This document shows, piece after piece, positions 52,877-62,013 of a stretch of DNA of 64,000 bases. This stretch comes from Clostridium_AD sp050717535. GTDB taxonomy: Bacteria > Bacillota > Clostridia > Clostridiales > Clostridiaceae. Under the pieces are notes generated by a model. It was not told the DNA's origin. It made no database searches and saw nothing but the letters and a program-made list of their open reading frames with translations. Position 1 is the first letter of the stretch; each line of letters opens with the position of its first letter. Location of the stretch: the NCBI RefSeq assembly GCF_050717535.1, contig NZ_JBOITM010000076.1:23144-87143 (forward strand), given 5' to 3'. Both the position numbers and the translations under genes were made by a program.

Positions 52877-52926
52877 AAAAAATACTAAAAGTTACTATAA
52901 TATATTATAGTAACTTTTAGTATTTT
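52877..52926 (+). terminator. long perfect terminator hairpin
   Basis: A stem of more than 20 bp is centred near 52901 (AATACTAAAAGTTACTATAA with its complement) and ends in a T-run, 14 bases after the antiporter stop. Confidence 0.9.
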
Positions 52927-53007
52927 TGCTTGGTGTCTTATTTGGATATAAATATAAACGGTGCTCCAGCTTTGTTTTTAGGGAGGTTTAAAGACCTCCC
53001 AATTAGA

Positions 53008-53292
53008 TTAGTTCAATAGCATAGCTTTAAGCGCACCTATTTCTTCACGTAGGTTATCATCATTAAGCATTGTAACAGCATAATTAATTAGTACACGAGC
53101 ATCATGCTGTCCTTTATAAATAGGGGTAACCTTTTTATTAAGATTTAGGAATTTATAAACAGCAGTTTGTGCACCTCTTACAGAATAATCATTGTAAATA
53201 CTACATCATCTGCTATTTCACAGAATTGTCCAAGTAATGCTAAGTTAGTTGAACCTTCTGGTATAACTTCTGGTCTGTCACCTTTTGCTGTG
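53008..53292 (-). pseudogene. second, frameshifted oleate hydratase remnant
   Basis: On the minus strand the DNA reads KGDRPEVIPEGSTNLALLGQ, EIADDVVFT, then after a one- or two-base shift YSVRGAQTAVYKFLNLNKKV, then YKGQHDARVLINYAV and a stop at 53008. This is the extreme C-terminus of an MCRA/oleate hydratase, distinct in sequence from the fragment at 27366. Everything upstream is gone. The hairpin GGGAGGT/ACCTCCC (52981-53000) follows its stop. The stretch 53293-53396 has no feature. Confidence 0.75.
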
Positions 53293-53396
53293 ATTTATAT
53301 TTTCATTATTTAATGGCTGCCTGCTTGGGAATGTATAGGATGACATTTACCAGGGTAATGCTAGCGAGCATTTGAATGAGTTTTTTTAATCATTAT

Positions 53397-53831
53397 TTAT
53401 ACTATGATTTTAAGTATTTCACTACAGATAGACTGGAAATTTTTCTTTAGTTCAATGCTTATATCATAACTCATTTTTATTGATTGTATTTCAATTCCAA
53501 TAAAATAACCTTTAACATTAATATCATAGATGTTAATTAAATCTAACAAATTCAGTGAATGTGTTTGTTTTTGGTATTTATAAGGTTTTTTTATATCACT
53601 TAAAGGTCTTTTTGTTATTGTTCCGGTTACATTTCCAAAACAAGTGGAATCAATAATATAAAACTCATCTTCACAATTTAATTTAGATAAACAATAGTCA
53701 ACATCTGTTTCACCAATAATTACTTCAATATTATTATCCGTAAACATCTTTAGTAAGTTTTCTGAGACTAATAATGCAATTTTATCATCCATCATCAGTC
53801 TATTACCTAGGGCTATAACTTTTTTACTCAT
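53397..53831 (-). CDS. NiFe hydrogenase maturation protease
   Basis: A 144-residue HyaD/HycI-type endopeptidase. The N-terminal VIALGNRLMMDDKIAL holds the conserved metal-binding Asp of GNxLxxDD, and IIDSTCFG holds the second acidic site. It should cut the C-terminal extension of the large subunit after His441 once nickel is in place. It overlaps the hypB end by eight bases and is the last gene of the hydrogenase operon. It is somewhat divergent in its C-terminal half. Confidence 0.82.
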   Translation of the reverse strand: MSKKVIALGNRLMMDDKIALLVSENLLKMFTDNNIEVIIGETDVDYCLSKLNCEDEFYIIDSTCFGNVTGTITKRPLSDIKKPYKYQKQTHSLNLLDLINIYDINVKGYFIGIEIQSIKMSYDISIELKKNFQSICSEILKIIV

Positions 53832-54504
53832 AATTATTTATGTGATTAGTTTTTTTGTGATTCACTTTGTCAATAATATATTTACTTAAATCATCTATGC
53901 CCTCATTCTTAGTACAGGAGGTTTCAAAAATTTCAATACGCGGATTAACACTTTTAATATCAACATAAAATTCAGATTTATTAAAATTAGTGTAAGGGAT
54001 TAAATCTGTTTTATTTAAAATCACTGCACTACTTTTTTCAAACATTAAGGGGTATTTTAAAGGTTTATCATTACCTTCTGTAACACTAAGAACGCAAAGT
54101 TTTATATCTTCTCCTACGGAAAATTCAGCAGGGCATACTAAGTTTCCTACATTTTCAATTATTATAAGGTCGAGTTTTCTTAAATCAAAATTAAGTAAGG
54201 CTCTATTAATCATATTTCCATCTAAATGGCAAGCACCTGCAGTGTTAATTTGAACTACTGGTACACCTTGTGCTTCAATTCTGTCAGCATCTTTTGTAGT
54301 ATAAATATCGCCTTCTATCACTGCTATATTTAAATTAGGTTTAAGCTTTTGTATTAATCTTTCAAGGATTGAAGTTTTACCAGAGCCAGGAGAACTCATT
54401 AAGTTAATAACAAATGTATTTAAAGAATCAAATTGTTCTTTATTTTCTAATGCTATTTCGTCGTTAGTATTTAACATATCCACGAATACTTTTATTTCAC
54501 TCAT
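53824..54504 (-). CDS. hypB: HypB GTPase, hydrogenase nickel incorporation
   Basis: A 226-residue SIMIBI GTPase: Walker A in NLMSSPGSGKTSILERL (Gly40-Thr44), VIEGDIYTTKDADRI, a GACHLDG metal-site Cys-His and NKTDLIPY. It lacks the N-terminal CxxCGC nickel motif and His-rich stretch. ATG 54504 is chosen because AAGGAG precedes it; the upstream in-frame TTG overlaps the hypA end. With HypA it delivers Ni to the large subunit. Confidence 0.92.
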   Translation of the reverse strand: MSEIKVFVDMLNTNDEIALENKEQFDSLNTFVINLMSSPGSGKTSILERLIQKLKPNLNIAVIEGDIYTTKDADRIEAQGVPVVQINTAGACHLDGNMINRALLNFDLRKLDLIIIENVGNLVCPAEFSVGEDIKLCVLSVTEGNDKPLKYPLMFEKSSAVILNKTDLIPYTNFNKSEFYVDIKSVNPRIEIFETSCTKNEGIDDLSKYIIDKVNHKKTNHINNYE

Positions 54505-54508
54505 AATA

Positions 54509-54850
54509 TTAATCTCCTTCAATTGAATCTATATACATTTCATACCCATTTATAATTTTAAATGATGGTTTTTGGCAACTTGGGCATAGCTTATGATAAT
54601 GATCTATTTTATAATTAATAAAGCAACACTCACAAAATGCTACAGCCTTTATTTTATCAATGCAAAGCTGAGAGCCAAAAGCCAAAGTATCTTTAGTACA
54701 TATCTCAAAAGCAAAATTCAGTGAATCATCCATAACACCACAGAGTTCACCTATTTTTAAGGTGACTTTTGTTATTGTTTTTAAATTATTTTCATTAGCT
54801 TTTTCTAAAACTATTTTCATAGTATTTTCCATTATTGATAGTTCATGCAT
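54509..54850 (-). CDS. hypA: HypA, nickel metallochaperone
   Basis: A 113-residue protein opening with the obligatory MHELSI (Ni ligand His2) and carrying the zinc site CECC and CPSC at about residues 73-93. It is co-operonic with hypB, four bases apart, and with the large subunit three bases upstream. HypA binds Ni and passes it to the hydrogenase with HypB. Confidence 0.93.
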   Translation of the reverse strand: MHELSIMENTMKIVLEKANENNLKTITKVTLKIGELCGVMDDSLNFAFEICTKDTLAFGSQLCIDKIKAVAFCECCFINYKIDHYHKLCPSCQKPSFKIINGYEMYIDSIEGD

Positions 54851-54853
54851 AAC

Positions 54854-56221
54854 TTATATTATCTCCATATAAAAAGGTTCATTATGTTCTGTAACTACAT
54901 GGGTAGCACAAGATACACAAGGATCGAAGGAACGTACTATACGTCCAATTTCAACTGGATTTTTCATATCTTCTATATGAGTACCAATTAGCGCATTTTC
55001 TAAGGCACCTGGCTTAGCGTGTTCATCTATTGGAGATAGGTTCCAAGCAGAAGGGGTTATTATATCATAGTTTTCTATAACACTATTTTCTATTGAAACA
55101 AAGTGAGCTAAAGCACCACGAGTGGCATCTACAGCGCCTATGCCCTTTGCAGTTTCAGGTACGATATATTGCTCTTGAGATGTATTAATAGGAAGTATAG
55201 AATCTAAAAGTTTAAGCATAGTTTCACTAATTATTTTTGCTTCTAGTACACGAGTAATTAATCTATCCATAGTAGATATTTTATTTTCATAATTACCCGA
55301 CAAAATCATGCGAGCTATAGGGCCTACCTGAACAACTGCGCCTTCATATCTTGGAGCTTTTATAAAGGTATAGGCATTAGGTTTATTTAAATCTACTTTT
55401 CCATCACTATACCAAGATGAATACACACTTTCTGATATTTTAGTCATATCTAGATTTGATTTCACCCCATTAATAGATGCAGCAGGACTTACATATACTA
55501 AGTCTTTATCTTGTAAATCACTAAATAGGCCAAAAGTTAAAAGGTTATCAGTTCCTTTGCCAATTTTAAAATATTCATTGTAATATTTTGCAATAATATA
55601 TATAGCGTTAGTCATGTCCCTTGAGATAAACTCATATACGCTAAGAAGCATGGATTTAAGTCTTATTATTGTGGATGCTGTTATATTTGCAGTAGTGCCA
55701 CCAACAAAAACACCATGAGTATGAGGTGCTTTACCACCTAAAATTGCTAACATATCGTGAGTTATACGGCTGAATTTAAGTGCATTAATATAATCTTCTC
55801 TAAGTTTTGCTGTGTTTTTCTTGTCAAGTCTAAAGCCTGAGTTTAAAGAGGTTTCAGATGGATTTAGATTTACAAAATCAGGGAAGACATAAAGACAAAT
55901 TTGTCTTATGGCATTTTGCAAAAAGTCACAACCGTGCATAAAATTTCTAACACTAACGTCGTTAGTTTTAGGTGTTATTTTTAGTGCATCTTCTAGTGCG
56001 AGACTAGCTACAATAGCATGGGATGTAGAGCAAATACCACATATTCTTTCGGTGAAATATATGCTATCAAGAGGAGGACGAGATTTTAACATAGCTTCAA
56101 ATCCTCTGAAAAGTACACCACTACTTTTGGCATTTGTTATTATATTTTTTTCAATAGTAACTTCTATACTTAAATGACCACTTATTCTTGTTATGGGATC
56201 TATAATGATCTTAACTGACAA
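54854..56221 (-). CDS. NiFe hydrogenase large subunit
   Basis: A 455-residue catalytic subunit. The N-terminal ITRISGHL region and L1 motif RICGICSTSH (Cys61, Cys64, His68) and L2 motif DPCVSCATH (Cys435, Cys438, His441) give four NiFe cysteines. A 14-residue extension (VVTEHNEPFYMEII) remains for the protease. The start is TTG 56221 behind GAGGTG; the TTG 18 bases earlier has no ribosome site. It overall resembles the H2-uptake/soluble classes rather than group 4. Cytosolic: no membrane or Tat element exists in either subunit. Confidence 0.92.
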   Translation of the reverse strand: MSVKIIIDPITRISGHLSIEVTIEKNIITNAKSSGVLFRGFEAMLKSRPPLDSIYFTERICGICSTSHAIVASLALEDALKITPKTNDVSVRNFMHGCDFLQNAIRQICLYVFPDFVNLNPSETSLNSGFRLDKKNTAKLREDYINALKFSRITHDMLAILGGKAPHTHGVFVGGTTANITASTIIRLKSMLLSVYEFISRDMTNAIYIIAKYYNEYFKIGKGTDNLLTFGLFSDLQDKDLVYVSPAASINGVKSNLDMTKISESVYSSWYSDGKVDLNKPNAYTFIKAPRYEGAVVQVGPIARMILSGNYENKISTMDRLITRVLEAKIISETMLKLLDSILPINTSQEQYIVPETAKGIGAVDATRGALAHFVSIENSVIENYDIITPSAWNLSPIDEHAKPGALENALIGTHIEDMKNPVEIGRIVRSFDPCVSCATHVVTEHNEPFYMEII

Positions 56222-56242
56222 TGTGTATTCACCTCGCAAAAA

Positions 56243-57076
56243 TTAATATCTAACAAAAGGTTCAGTTCCATCAGGAAAAAATTCACTAGCGCAACCAATA
56301 CAGGGAGTATTTGCTTCGACAGGCCAGCTGTGATTAGAATTCCATTTTCCAAGAGGACAATAAGCTTTTGTAATAGGACCTCTACAACCTAACTTAAACA
56401 TGCATTCTGGGTCCCCAAGTTTTTCAGCAAAAATATTATTATCAAAATATGACCGCCGCTGACAATTAGTATGATTTGTATCTTTGAAAAACATTAGTGG
56501 TCTTCCTTTTTCATCTAATTCAACATTATTATATAAAATTAAACTTGCGATTGTTCCCATAAGCCAAAGTGGATTAACAGGACAACCAGGAACATTTATA
56601 GTTTTTTTACCCAGATACGTTTCGAGGCTTGTGCACTGAGATGGATTAGGCTTAGCTGCAGAAATACCTCCAAATGCGGCACATGTTCCTATAGAAATGA
56701 TATGCTTTGCAAAAGGTGATGCTAAGGAAATAGCCTCTGCGGCAGATATATTTTTCCCATTATATGAAGCAACTATGGTATAAGCACCATCATTAATACT
56801 TGATACAGCACCTTCTACTCCAAGAATAAAGTCTGTATCTAAAGTGTCTAAAAATTCTTCAAAAGCCCTTGAACCCTGAGGAAACATTATAGAGGGACAA
56901 AATCTTAAATTAACCATTTCTTTTAGAAAATAAAGCATATCTGGCTCATAGGTGTTTAGAAAAGAAATTATATCTCCAGAACATCCAGTTGCTTCAAGCC
57001 ATATAAAATTTATTTTATTAGCACTATTTTCATGAATTTTTTTTAGAGCTTCATCTATGATTTCTCTAATGAACAA
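56243..57076 (-). CDS. NiFe hydrogenase small subunit with Asp at a proximal-cluster position
   Basis: A 277-residue electron-transfer subunit. TTG 57076 is the likely start because AAAGGAGG lies inside the ORF that begins 30 bases earlier. There is no Tat signal and no C-terminal anchor. The proximal motif is GC-S-G-D (Cys32, Asp35) where most have CxxC. Further ligands are in GTCAAFGG and PGCPVNP, then NHTNC, CMFKLGC, AYCPLGKWN and PCIGC for the distal and medial clusters. C-S-G-N in cyanobacterial HupS and an Asp in actinobacterial-type group 1h enzymes are known parallels. The electron partner is not encoded nearby. Confidence 0.9.
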   Translation of the reverse strand: MFIREIIDEALKKIHENSANKINFIWLEATGCSGDIISFLNTYEPDMLYFLKEMVNLRFCPSIMFPQGSRAFEEFLDTLDTDFILGVEGAVSSINDGAYTIVASYNGKNISAAEAISLASPFAKHIISIGTCAAFGGISAAKPNPSQCTSLETYLGKKTINVPGCPVNPLWLMGTIASLILYNNVELDEKGRPLMFFKDTNHTNCQRRSYFDNNIFAEKLGDPECMFKLGCRGPITKAYCPLGKWNSNHSWPVEANTPCIGCASEFFPDGTEPFVRY

Positions 57077-57139
57077 AATATATCTTCCTCCTTTTTTAAT
57101 TTTCATATAAACTCCATAGATTAAATATATTAAGCATAA

Positions 57140-57174
57140 ATATACATTTTAAAATATATATATTAAATGTATAT
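57140..57174. promoter_or_regulatory. dyad in the divergent hydrogenase/hypF promoter region
   Basis: ATATACATTT (57140-57149) and its complement AAATGTATAT (57165-57174) are separated by 15 AT bases, midway between the divergent hydrogenase operon and hypF. A shared operator is possible. In such AT-rich DNA the dyad could also be chance. Confidence 0.4.
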
Positions 57175-57233
57175 GGTAAAAATACTAATTTATTATATAT
57201 AAATAAAAAAACCAAAGTGGGAGCAGATATAAT

Positions 57234-59546
57234 ATGAAAAGATATTTTATAGTAGTGAAAGGTATAGTGCAAGGGGTTGGGTTTAGACCTTTTATTTATA
57301 AATTAGCTTTAGAATTCAAATTAAGTGGTTTCGTTAATAATAATTCTGAAGGAGTATATATTGATGTAGAAGGTCATAAAGAAAACATTAGTAATTTCAT
57401 TAGAGATATATCTATAAAATTACCACCTTTAGCTAAAATATATGAAATAAATATAACTGAGAAAAAGGTAGTAAATTACTCCACTTTTTCAATTGAAAGT
57501 AGTATTGAAGATGAAAATAATTTTACGTTAATATCGCCAGATGTGGCAATTTGTTCTAAATGCATTGATGATATAAGGAATATTAAAAGTGAAAAATACA
57601 AATATGCCTTTGCCAATTGTACAAATTGTGGTCCCAGATTTTCAATAATAAAAAACCTTCCTTATGATAGAAAAAATACTACTATGAGTGTATTTAATAT
57701 GTGCAGTAAGTGCGAAGATGAGTATTTAAATATTATGGATAGAAGATTTCATGCAGAGCCTAATTCTTGCATTAACTGTGGTCCTCAAATATTTTTAACA
57801 AACAATTTAGGCGAAAAAATTTATTCGGATAGTGTTATTGAAGTTACGGTAGAAAAAATTTTAGAGGGAAAAATTTTATGTATTAAAGGTATAGGTGGAT
57901 TTCACTTAGCTTGTGATGCGTTTAATTATGATGTAATTAAAAAATTAAGAGATAGAAAACACAGACCCGACCAGCCTTTTGCAGTAATGATGAAAAATAT
58001 AAATATAGTAAAGAAATATTGTCATGTAGATAAAAGAGAAGAAGAGATACTTACGGGAAACAAAAAGCCTATTGTTATTTTAAATAAAAAAAATAGTTAT
58101 GATATAAATAGGTCACTACCTGATATCATAGCTCCTTTTCAAAACACCTTAGGTGTTATGCTTCCATACACACCACTTCAGGAACTTTTATTTGAAGAAG
58201 GGTTAGAAGTTTTAATAATGACAAGTGGAAATGCTCATGGATTGCCATTAGAGCACAAAAATATAGAAGCGATTGATAATCTATCAAATGTGACAGATTA
58301 TTTTTTAATGAATAATAGGGACATACATATTGCTGTAGATGATTCCATTGTAAAAGTTATAGAAAATGAGGAATATATGTTAAGAAGAGCTAGGGGATAT
58401 GTACCAGAATCTATAAGGGGAAATGTGAACCACTCTATTTTAGCATGTGGATCTAGTATGAAAAACACCTTTTGTATATCAAAAGAAAATCATTTATTTT
58501 TAAGCCAACATAACGGAGATTTAAGTACGTTAGAAAATTATAAGCGTTATGTTGAAAATATAGAACATTTTAAAAGTATATTTAAATTTTTTCCAAAATA
58601 TGTAGCTTGTGATCTCCACCCAGATTATTATACAAATATTTATATAGAAGAGCAAAATATAAAAGTAATTAAAATACAACATCATCATGCTCATATTGCA
58701 AGTTGTATGGCTGAGAATAATATTAGAAATAAAGTAATAGGTATTGCTTTTGATGGAACTGGGTTTGGAACAGATGACAAAATTTGGGGAGGCGAGTTTT
58801 TAATATGTGATTTATTAGGCTTTGAAAGGTTTGCTCATTTAGAATATGTGAAAATGCCTGGGGGAGAAAAAGCCATAAAAGAACCTTTTAGAATGGCTAT
58901 GGCTTATATTTTTAAAGCTTATGAAAATGGTGTTTATAGTGAAAAAGATGCCCTAAACATAGGTAGTGAACTATATGGTGAAAAGGCTGAAGTTATCTGG
59001 AATATAATGAAATCTAATTTAAACTCCCCAGAGACATCTAGTATGGGAAGGTTTTTTGATGGGATTTCAAGCCTCATAGGAGTTAGAGATTATATAACTT
59101 ATGAAGCAGAAGCGGCTATTGAACTGGAAAATAAAATTTATTCGCAGCAAGATTTAGATATTGAAGGTTCGCCTTATTCCTATGAAATAGTAAAGAGTAA
59201 TAAGTGCTATCATATAAGCTTTTCTAAAGGAGTAAAAGAAATACTTGAAGATAGATTTTCAAAAGTAGATATAGGTTTAATAAGCTTAAAAATTCATAAT
59301 ACAATAGCTGAGATTACAATAGATATATGTAACCTCATAAGAGAAAGATATAAAATTAATGAGGTTGCCTTAAGTGGAGGCGTTTTTCAAAATACTTATC
59401 TATTAACAAAAATAACACACACACTTAGCAGTGAAAACTTTAAAGTCTATACTCAAAAGAAGATTCCTACTAATGATGGAGGTCTCGCTTTAGGGCAGTT
59501 AATCATTGCAAGTGGATTAATTGAACAGTCTTTAGAAATTAAATGA
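57234..59546 (+). CDS. hypF: HypF carbamoyltransferase, hydrogenase CN-ligand synthesis
   Basis: A 770-residue protein with all HypF parts: acylphosphatase (1-90, VQGVGFRPFIY), four CxxC zinc motifs (CSKC, CTNCG, CSKC, CINCG, about 108-185), a YrdC-like domain (about 200-385) and a Kae1-like domain with QHHHAHIASCMAEN. It uses carbamoyl phosphate and ATP to carbamoylate HypE. It is the first gene of hypFCDE, divergent from the structural genes. Confidence 0.95.
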   Translation: MKRYFIVVKGIVQGVGFRPFIYKLALEFKLSGFVNNNSEGVYIDVEGHKENISNFIRDISIKLPPLAKIYEINITEKKVVNYSTFSIESSIEDENNFTLISPDVAICSKCIDDIRNIKSEKYKYAFANCTNCGPRFSIIKNLPYDRKNTTMSVFNMCSKCEDEYLNIMDRRFHAEPNSCINCGPQIFLTNNLGEKIYSDSVIEVTVEKILEGKILCIKGIGGFHLACDAFNYDVIKKLRDRKHRPDQPFAVMMKNINIVKKYCHVDKREEEILTGNKKPIVILNKKNSYDINRSLPDIIAPFQNTLGVMLPYTPLQELLFEEGLEVLIMTSGNAHGLPLEHKNIEAIDNLSNVTDYFLMNNRDIHIAVDDSIVKVIENEEYMLRRARGYVPESIRGNVNHSILACGSSMKNTFCISKENHLFLSQHNGDLSTLENYKRYVENIEHFKSIFKFFPKYVACDLHPDYYTNIYIEEQNIKVIKIQHHHAHIASCMAENNIRNKVIGIAFDGTGFGTDDKIWGGEFLICDLLGFERFAHLEYVKMPGGEKAIKEPFRMAMAYIFKAYENGVYSEKDALNIGSELYGEKAEVIWNIMKSNLNSPETSSMGRFFDGISSLIGVRDYITYEAEAAIELENKIYSQQDLDIEGSPYSYEIVKSNKCYHISFSKGVKEILEDRFSKVDIGLISLKIHNTIAEITIDICNLIRERYKINEVALSGGVFQNTYLLTKITHTLSSENFKVYTQKKIPTNDGGLALGQLIIASGLIEQSLEIK

Positions 59547-59566
59547 ATCATAAAAAGGAGGTAACT

Positions 59567-59779
59567 ATGTGCGTTGCTGTGCCAGGAGAAGTTGTTAAAA
59601 TAAATGATTTTTTAGCTACTATTAAAGTAGGAAACATTTATAAGGATATCTATATTCATTTAGTACCGGAAGTTAAAATAGGACAATATGTATTAGTTCA
59701 TGCAGGCTGTGCTATTGATATAATTGATGAAGAGGAAGCTTTCAGAATTTTAAAGCTTTTAGAGGAGTTATATCAATGA
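59567..59779 (+). CDS. hypC: HypC/HupF chaperone
   Basis: A 70-residue protein with the defining MCVAVPGEVV start (Cys2 binds the Fe(CN)2CO unit). ATG 59567 follows AAAGGAGG; an earlier in-frame ATG would remove Cys2 from position 2. It works with HypD in building and carrying the iron centre. It overlaps hypD by four bases. Confidence 0.95.
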   Translation: MCVAVPGEVVKINDFLATIKVGNIYKDIYIHLVPEVKIGQYVLVHAGCAIDIIDEEEAFRILKLLEELYQ

Positions 59780-60864
59780 AATTTATAGATGAATTTAGAA
59801 ATGAAGTCATTGCAAAAAAGTTAATCCAGCAAATGTCTCGGATTTCTTTAGAAAATATAAATATCATGGAGGTATGTGGAACGCACACTATGGCATTATT
59901 TAAATATGGAATACCAGAGCTTCTTCCAAAGGGAGTTCGTATTATTTCAGGGCCAGGATGTCCGGTATGTGTTACTTCAGCAGATTATATAGAAAGCGCT
60001 ATTGAAATATCACATGTGAAGAATGTAATTATCTTAAGTTTTGGAGATATGTTAAAAGTTACATCCAATGAAAATGGTTCACTTTTAAAAAGGAAAAGTC
60101 AGGGTGGGGATATTAGGATGATTTATTCTCCTATGGATGCACTGAAAATAGCAGCGGATAATCCCCTTAAAAAAGTAGTTTTCTTATCTGTAGGCTTTGA
60201 ACCTACTACATCGATTATAGCAGTAGCGGTTATAGAAGCTTATAAACAAAATATTAATAATTTATTTTTTTTAACATCAAATAAAATCACCACTTCAGCA
60301 CTAAAAGAACTATTTAAAGATAAGGAAACCAATATTCAAGGCTTTTTATTACCAGGGCATGTAAGTACGATAATAGGGGAGAAGTCCTATAATTTTTTAC
60401 AAAATGATTTTAAAATACCGTCAGTTATAGCTGGATTTGAATTATTAGACTTACTTCAAGGTATAAATACTCTTTTGCTTTTAATTGTGAAAAACAAAGC
60501 TTTGGTTATTAATGAATATAAAAGAGCTGTCAAAAGGGAAGGAAATATAATTGCATTAAATTATATAAATGAAGTTTTCAAAGTTATAGACTGTAATTGG
60601 AGGGGAATTGGAATGATTCCCAGTAGTGGGTATGCATTAAACGAAAAGTATGAAAAATTTGATGCATTAAAGCATTTTAATATAGAAGAAAAAATTTATG
60701 AAGAAAAAACTGGTTGTATTTGCGGAGAAATTTTAAAGGGCATTAAAACACCTTCAGACTGTAAACTATTTGGGAGTATTTGTACAGAAGAAAACCCAAT
60801 AGGTCCATGTATGGTTTCGTCTGAGGGAACTTGCGCTGCTCATTTTAAATATAGTATAGGTTGA
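59776..60864 (+). CDS. hypD: HypD Fe-S scaffold for the hydrogenase iron centre
   Basis: A 362-residue protein with EVCGTHTMALF (CGTHT), ISGPGCPVCVT, and the C-terminal [4Fe-4S] cysteines in CICGEILKG, DCKLFGSIC and GPCMVSSEGTCAA. Its ATG overlaps the hypC stop (ATGA), so the two are translationally coupled. Complete length. Confidence 0.95.
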   Translation: MKFIDEFRNEVIAKKLIQQMSRISLENINIMEVCGTHTMALFKYGIPELLPKGVRIISGPGCPVCVTSADYIESAIEISHVKNVIILSFGDMLKVTSNENGSLLKRKSQGGDIRMIYSPMDALKIAADNPLKKVVFLSVGFEPTTSIIAVAVIEAYKQNINNLFFLTSNKITTSALKELFKDKETNIQGFLLPGHVSTIIGEKSYNFLQNDFKIPSVIAGFELLDLLQGINTLLLLIVKNKALVINEYKRAVKREGNIIALNYINEVFKVIDCNWRGIGMIPSSGYALNEKYEKFDALKHFNIEEKIYEEKTGCICGEILKGIKTPSDCKLFGSICTEENPIGPCMVSSEGTCAAHFKYSIG

Positions 60865-60917
60865 TTTTTATTTTTAAATTGATAACTATTTTAATAAGTG
60901 AAGGGTAGGAGAGAGCT

Positions 60918-61925
60918 TTGGAGAAAACAATTAATTTGAATCATGGTAGCGGTGGTAGAGCAACTAATGAATTAATTAGAGATCTATTTTTAAAAGAATT
61001 TGATAATGATATTTTAAATGGATTAAATGATTCAGCAATTTTAAATATAGGTAGTGAAAAGTTAGCTTTTACAACGGATTCTTTTGTGGTAAAACCACTG
61101 TTTTTTAGGGGGGGGGATATAGGTAAGCTTGCAGTTTGTGGAACTATAAATGATTTGGCAGTTTCAGGAGCTAAACCACTCTATTTAAGTTGTTCATTTA
61201 TTATAGAAGAAGGGTTTTCGATGAAAAAATTGGAACAAATAGTGAAATCTATGGCAGTTACTGCAAGACAAGCTGGGGTTAAAATAGTTACAGGAGATAC
61301 TAAAGTTGTGGACAAAGGCGCTGCTGATGGAATATTCATAAATACTTCTGGCATAGGAGAAGTATTTAATAATGTTAACATAAAATCCTCTAATGCTAAA
61401 AAGGGAGACAAAATAATAATAAATGGTACATTAGGGGACCATGGAACTAGCATAATGTGTGAACGAAATAATTTGAATTTTATAGGTAAATTACAAAGTG
61501 ATTGCGCAGCTTTAAACTCTTTAGTTGAAAGTGTAATAAATATGTGCCCAAATATTCATGTTATGAGGGATGCGACTAGAGGGGGACTTGCAGCGGTACT
61601 TAATGAAATTGCAGAGATGAGTAAAGTGTCTATTATATTAGAAGAAACTGCAATAGTTGTAAAAGAAGAAGTACAAGGCATTTGTGAAATGTTAGGACTT
61701 GATCCATTATACATACCAAACGAAGGTAAGGCTTGTTTTATTGTCCCTGAGGAGTATGCTGAGGTTGTTTTGAGCCAAATAAAAAGCCATCCACTGGGAA
61801 TAAATGCATCCATAATAGGAAAGGTAGTGGATGATAAACCATATAAGGTTTATCTGAAAACTATAGTTGGTGGAACAAGAATAGTAAGTATACCACTAGG
61901 TGACCAATTTCCTAGAATATGTTAG
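60918..61925 (+). CDS. hypE: HypE, carbamoyl dehydration to the thiocyanate/CN donor
   Basis: A 335-residue PurM-like protein with INLNHGSGGRATNELI at the start, GGDIGKLAVCGTINDLAVSGA and the obligatory C-terminal PRIC Cys that carries the CN precursor. TTG start after AGGAGAG. A run of nine G at 61109-61117 lies in frame within FFRGGD. The window's maturation set HypABCDEF is complete. No clear terminator follows; 61926-62013 shows nothing else. Confidence 0.94.
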   Translation: MEKTINLNHGSGGRATNELIRDLFLKEFDNDILNGLNDSAILNIGSEKLAFTTDSFVVKPLFFRGGDIGKLAVCGTINDLAVSGAKPLYLSCSFIIEEGFSMKKLEQIVKSMAVTARQAGVKIVTGDTKVVDKGAADGIFINTSGIGEVFNNVNIKSSNAKKGDKIIINGTLGDHGTSIMCERNNLNFIGKLQSDCAALNSLVESVINMCPNIHVMRDATRGGLAAVLNEIAEMSKVSIILEETAIVVKEEVQGICEMLGLDPLYIPNEGKACFIVPEEYAEVVLSQIKSHPLGINASIIGKVVDDKPYKVYLKTIVGGTRIVSIPLGDQFPRIC

Positions 61926-62013
61926 AAGGAAAAATTCAAGTCACTTTCTCCTAATATAGAAGCCACAAATAGTTGTAAAATTATTCCTGTATTGGGTTGG
62001 TATTATTTTAAAA

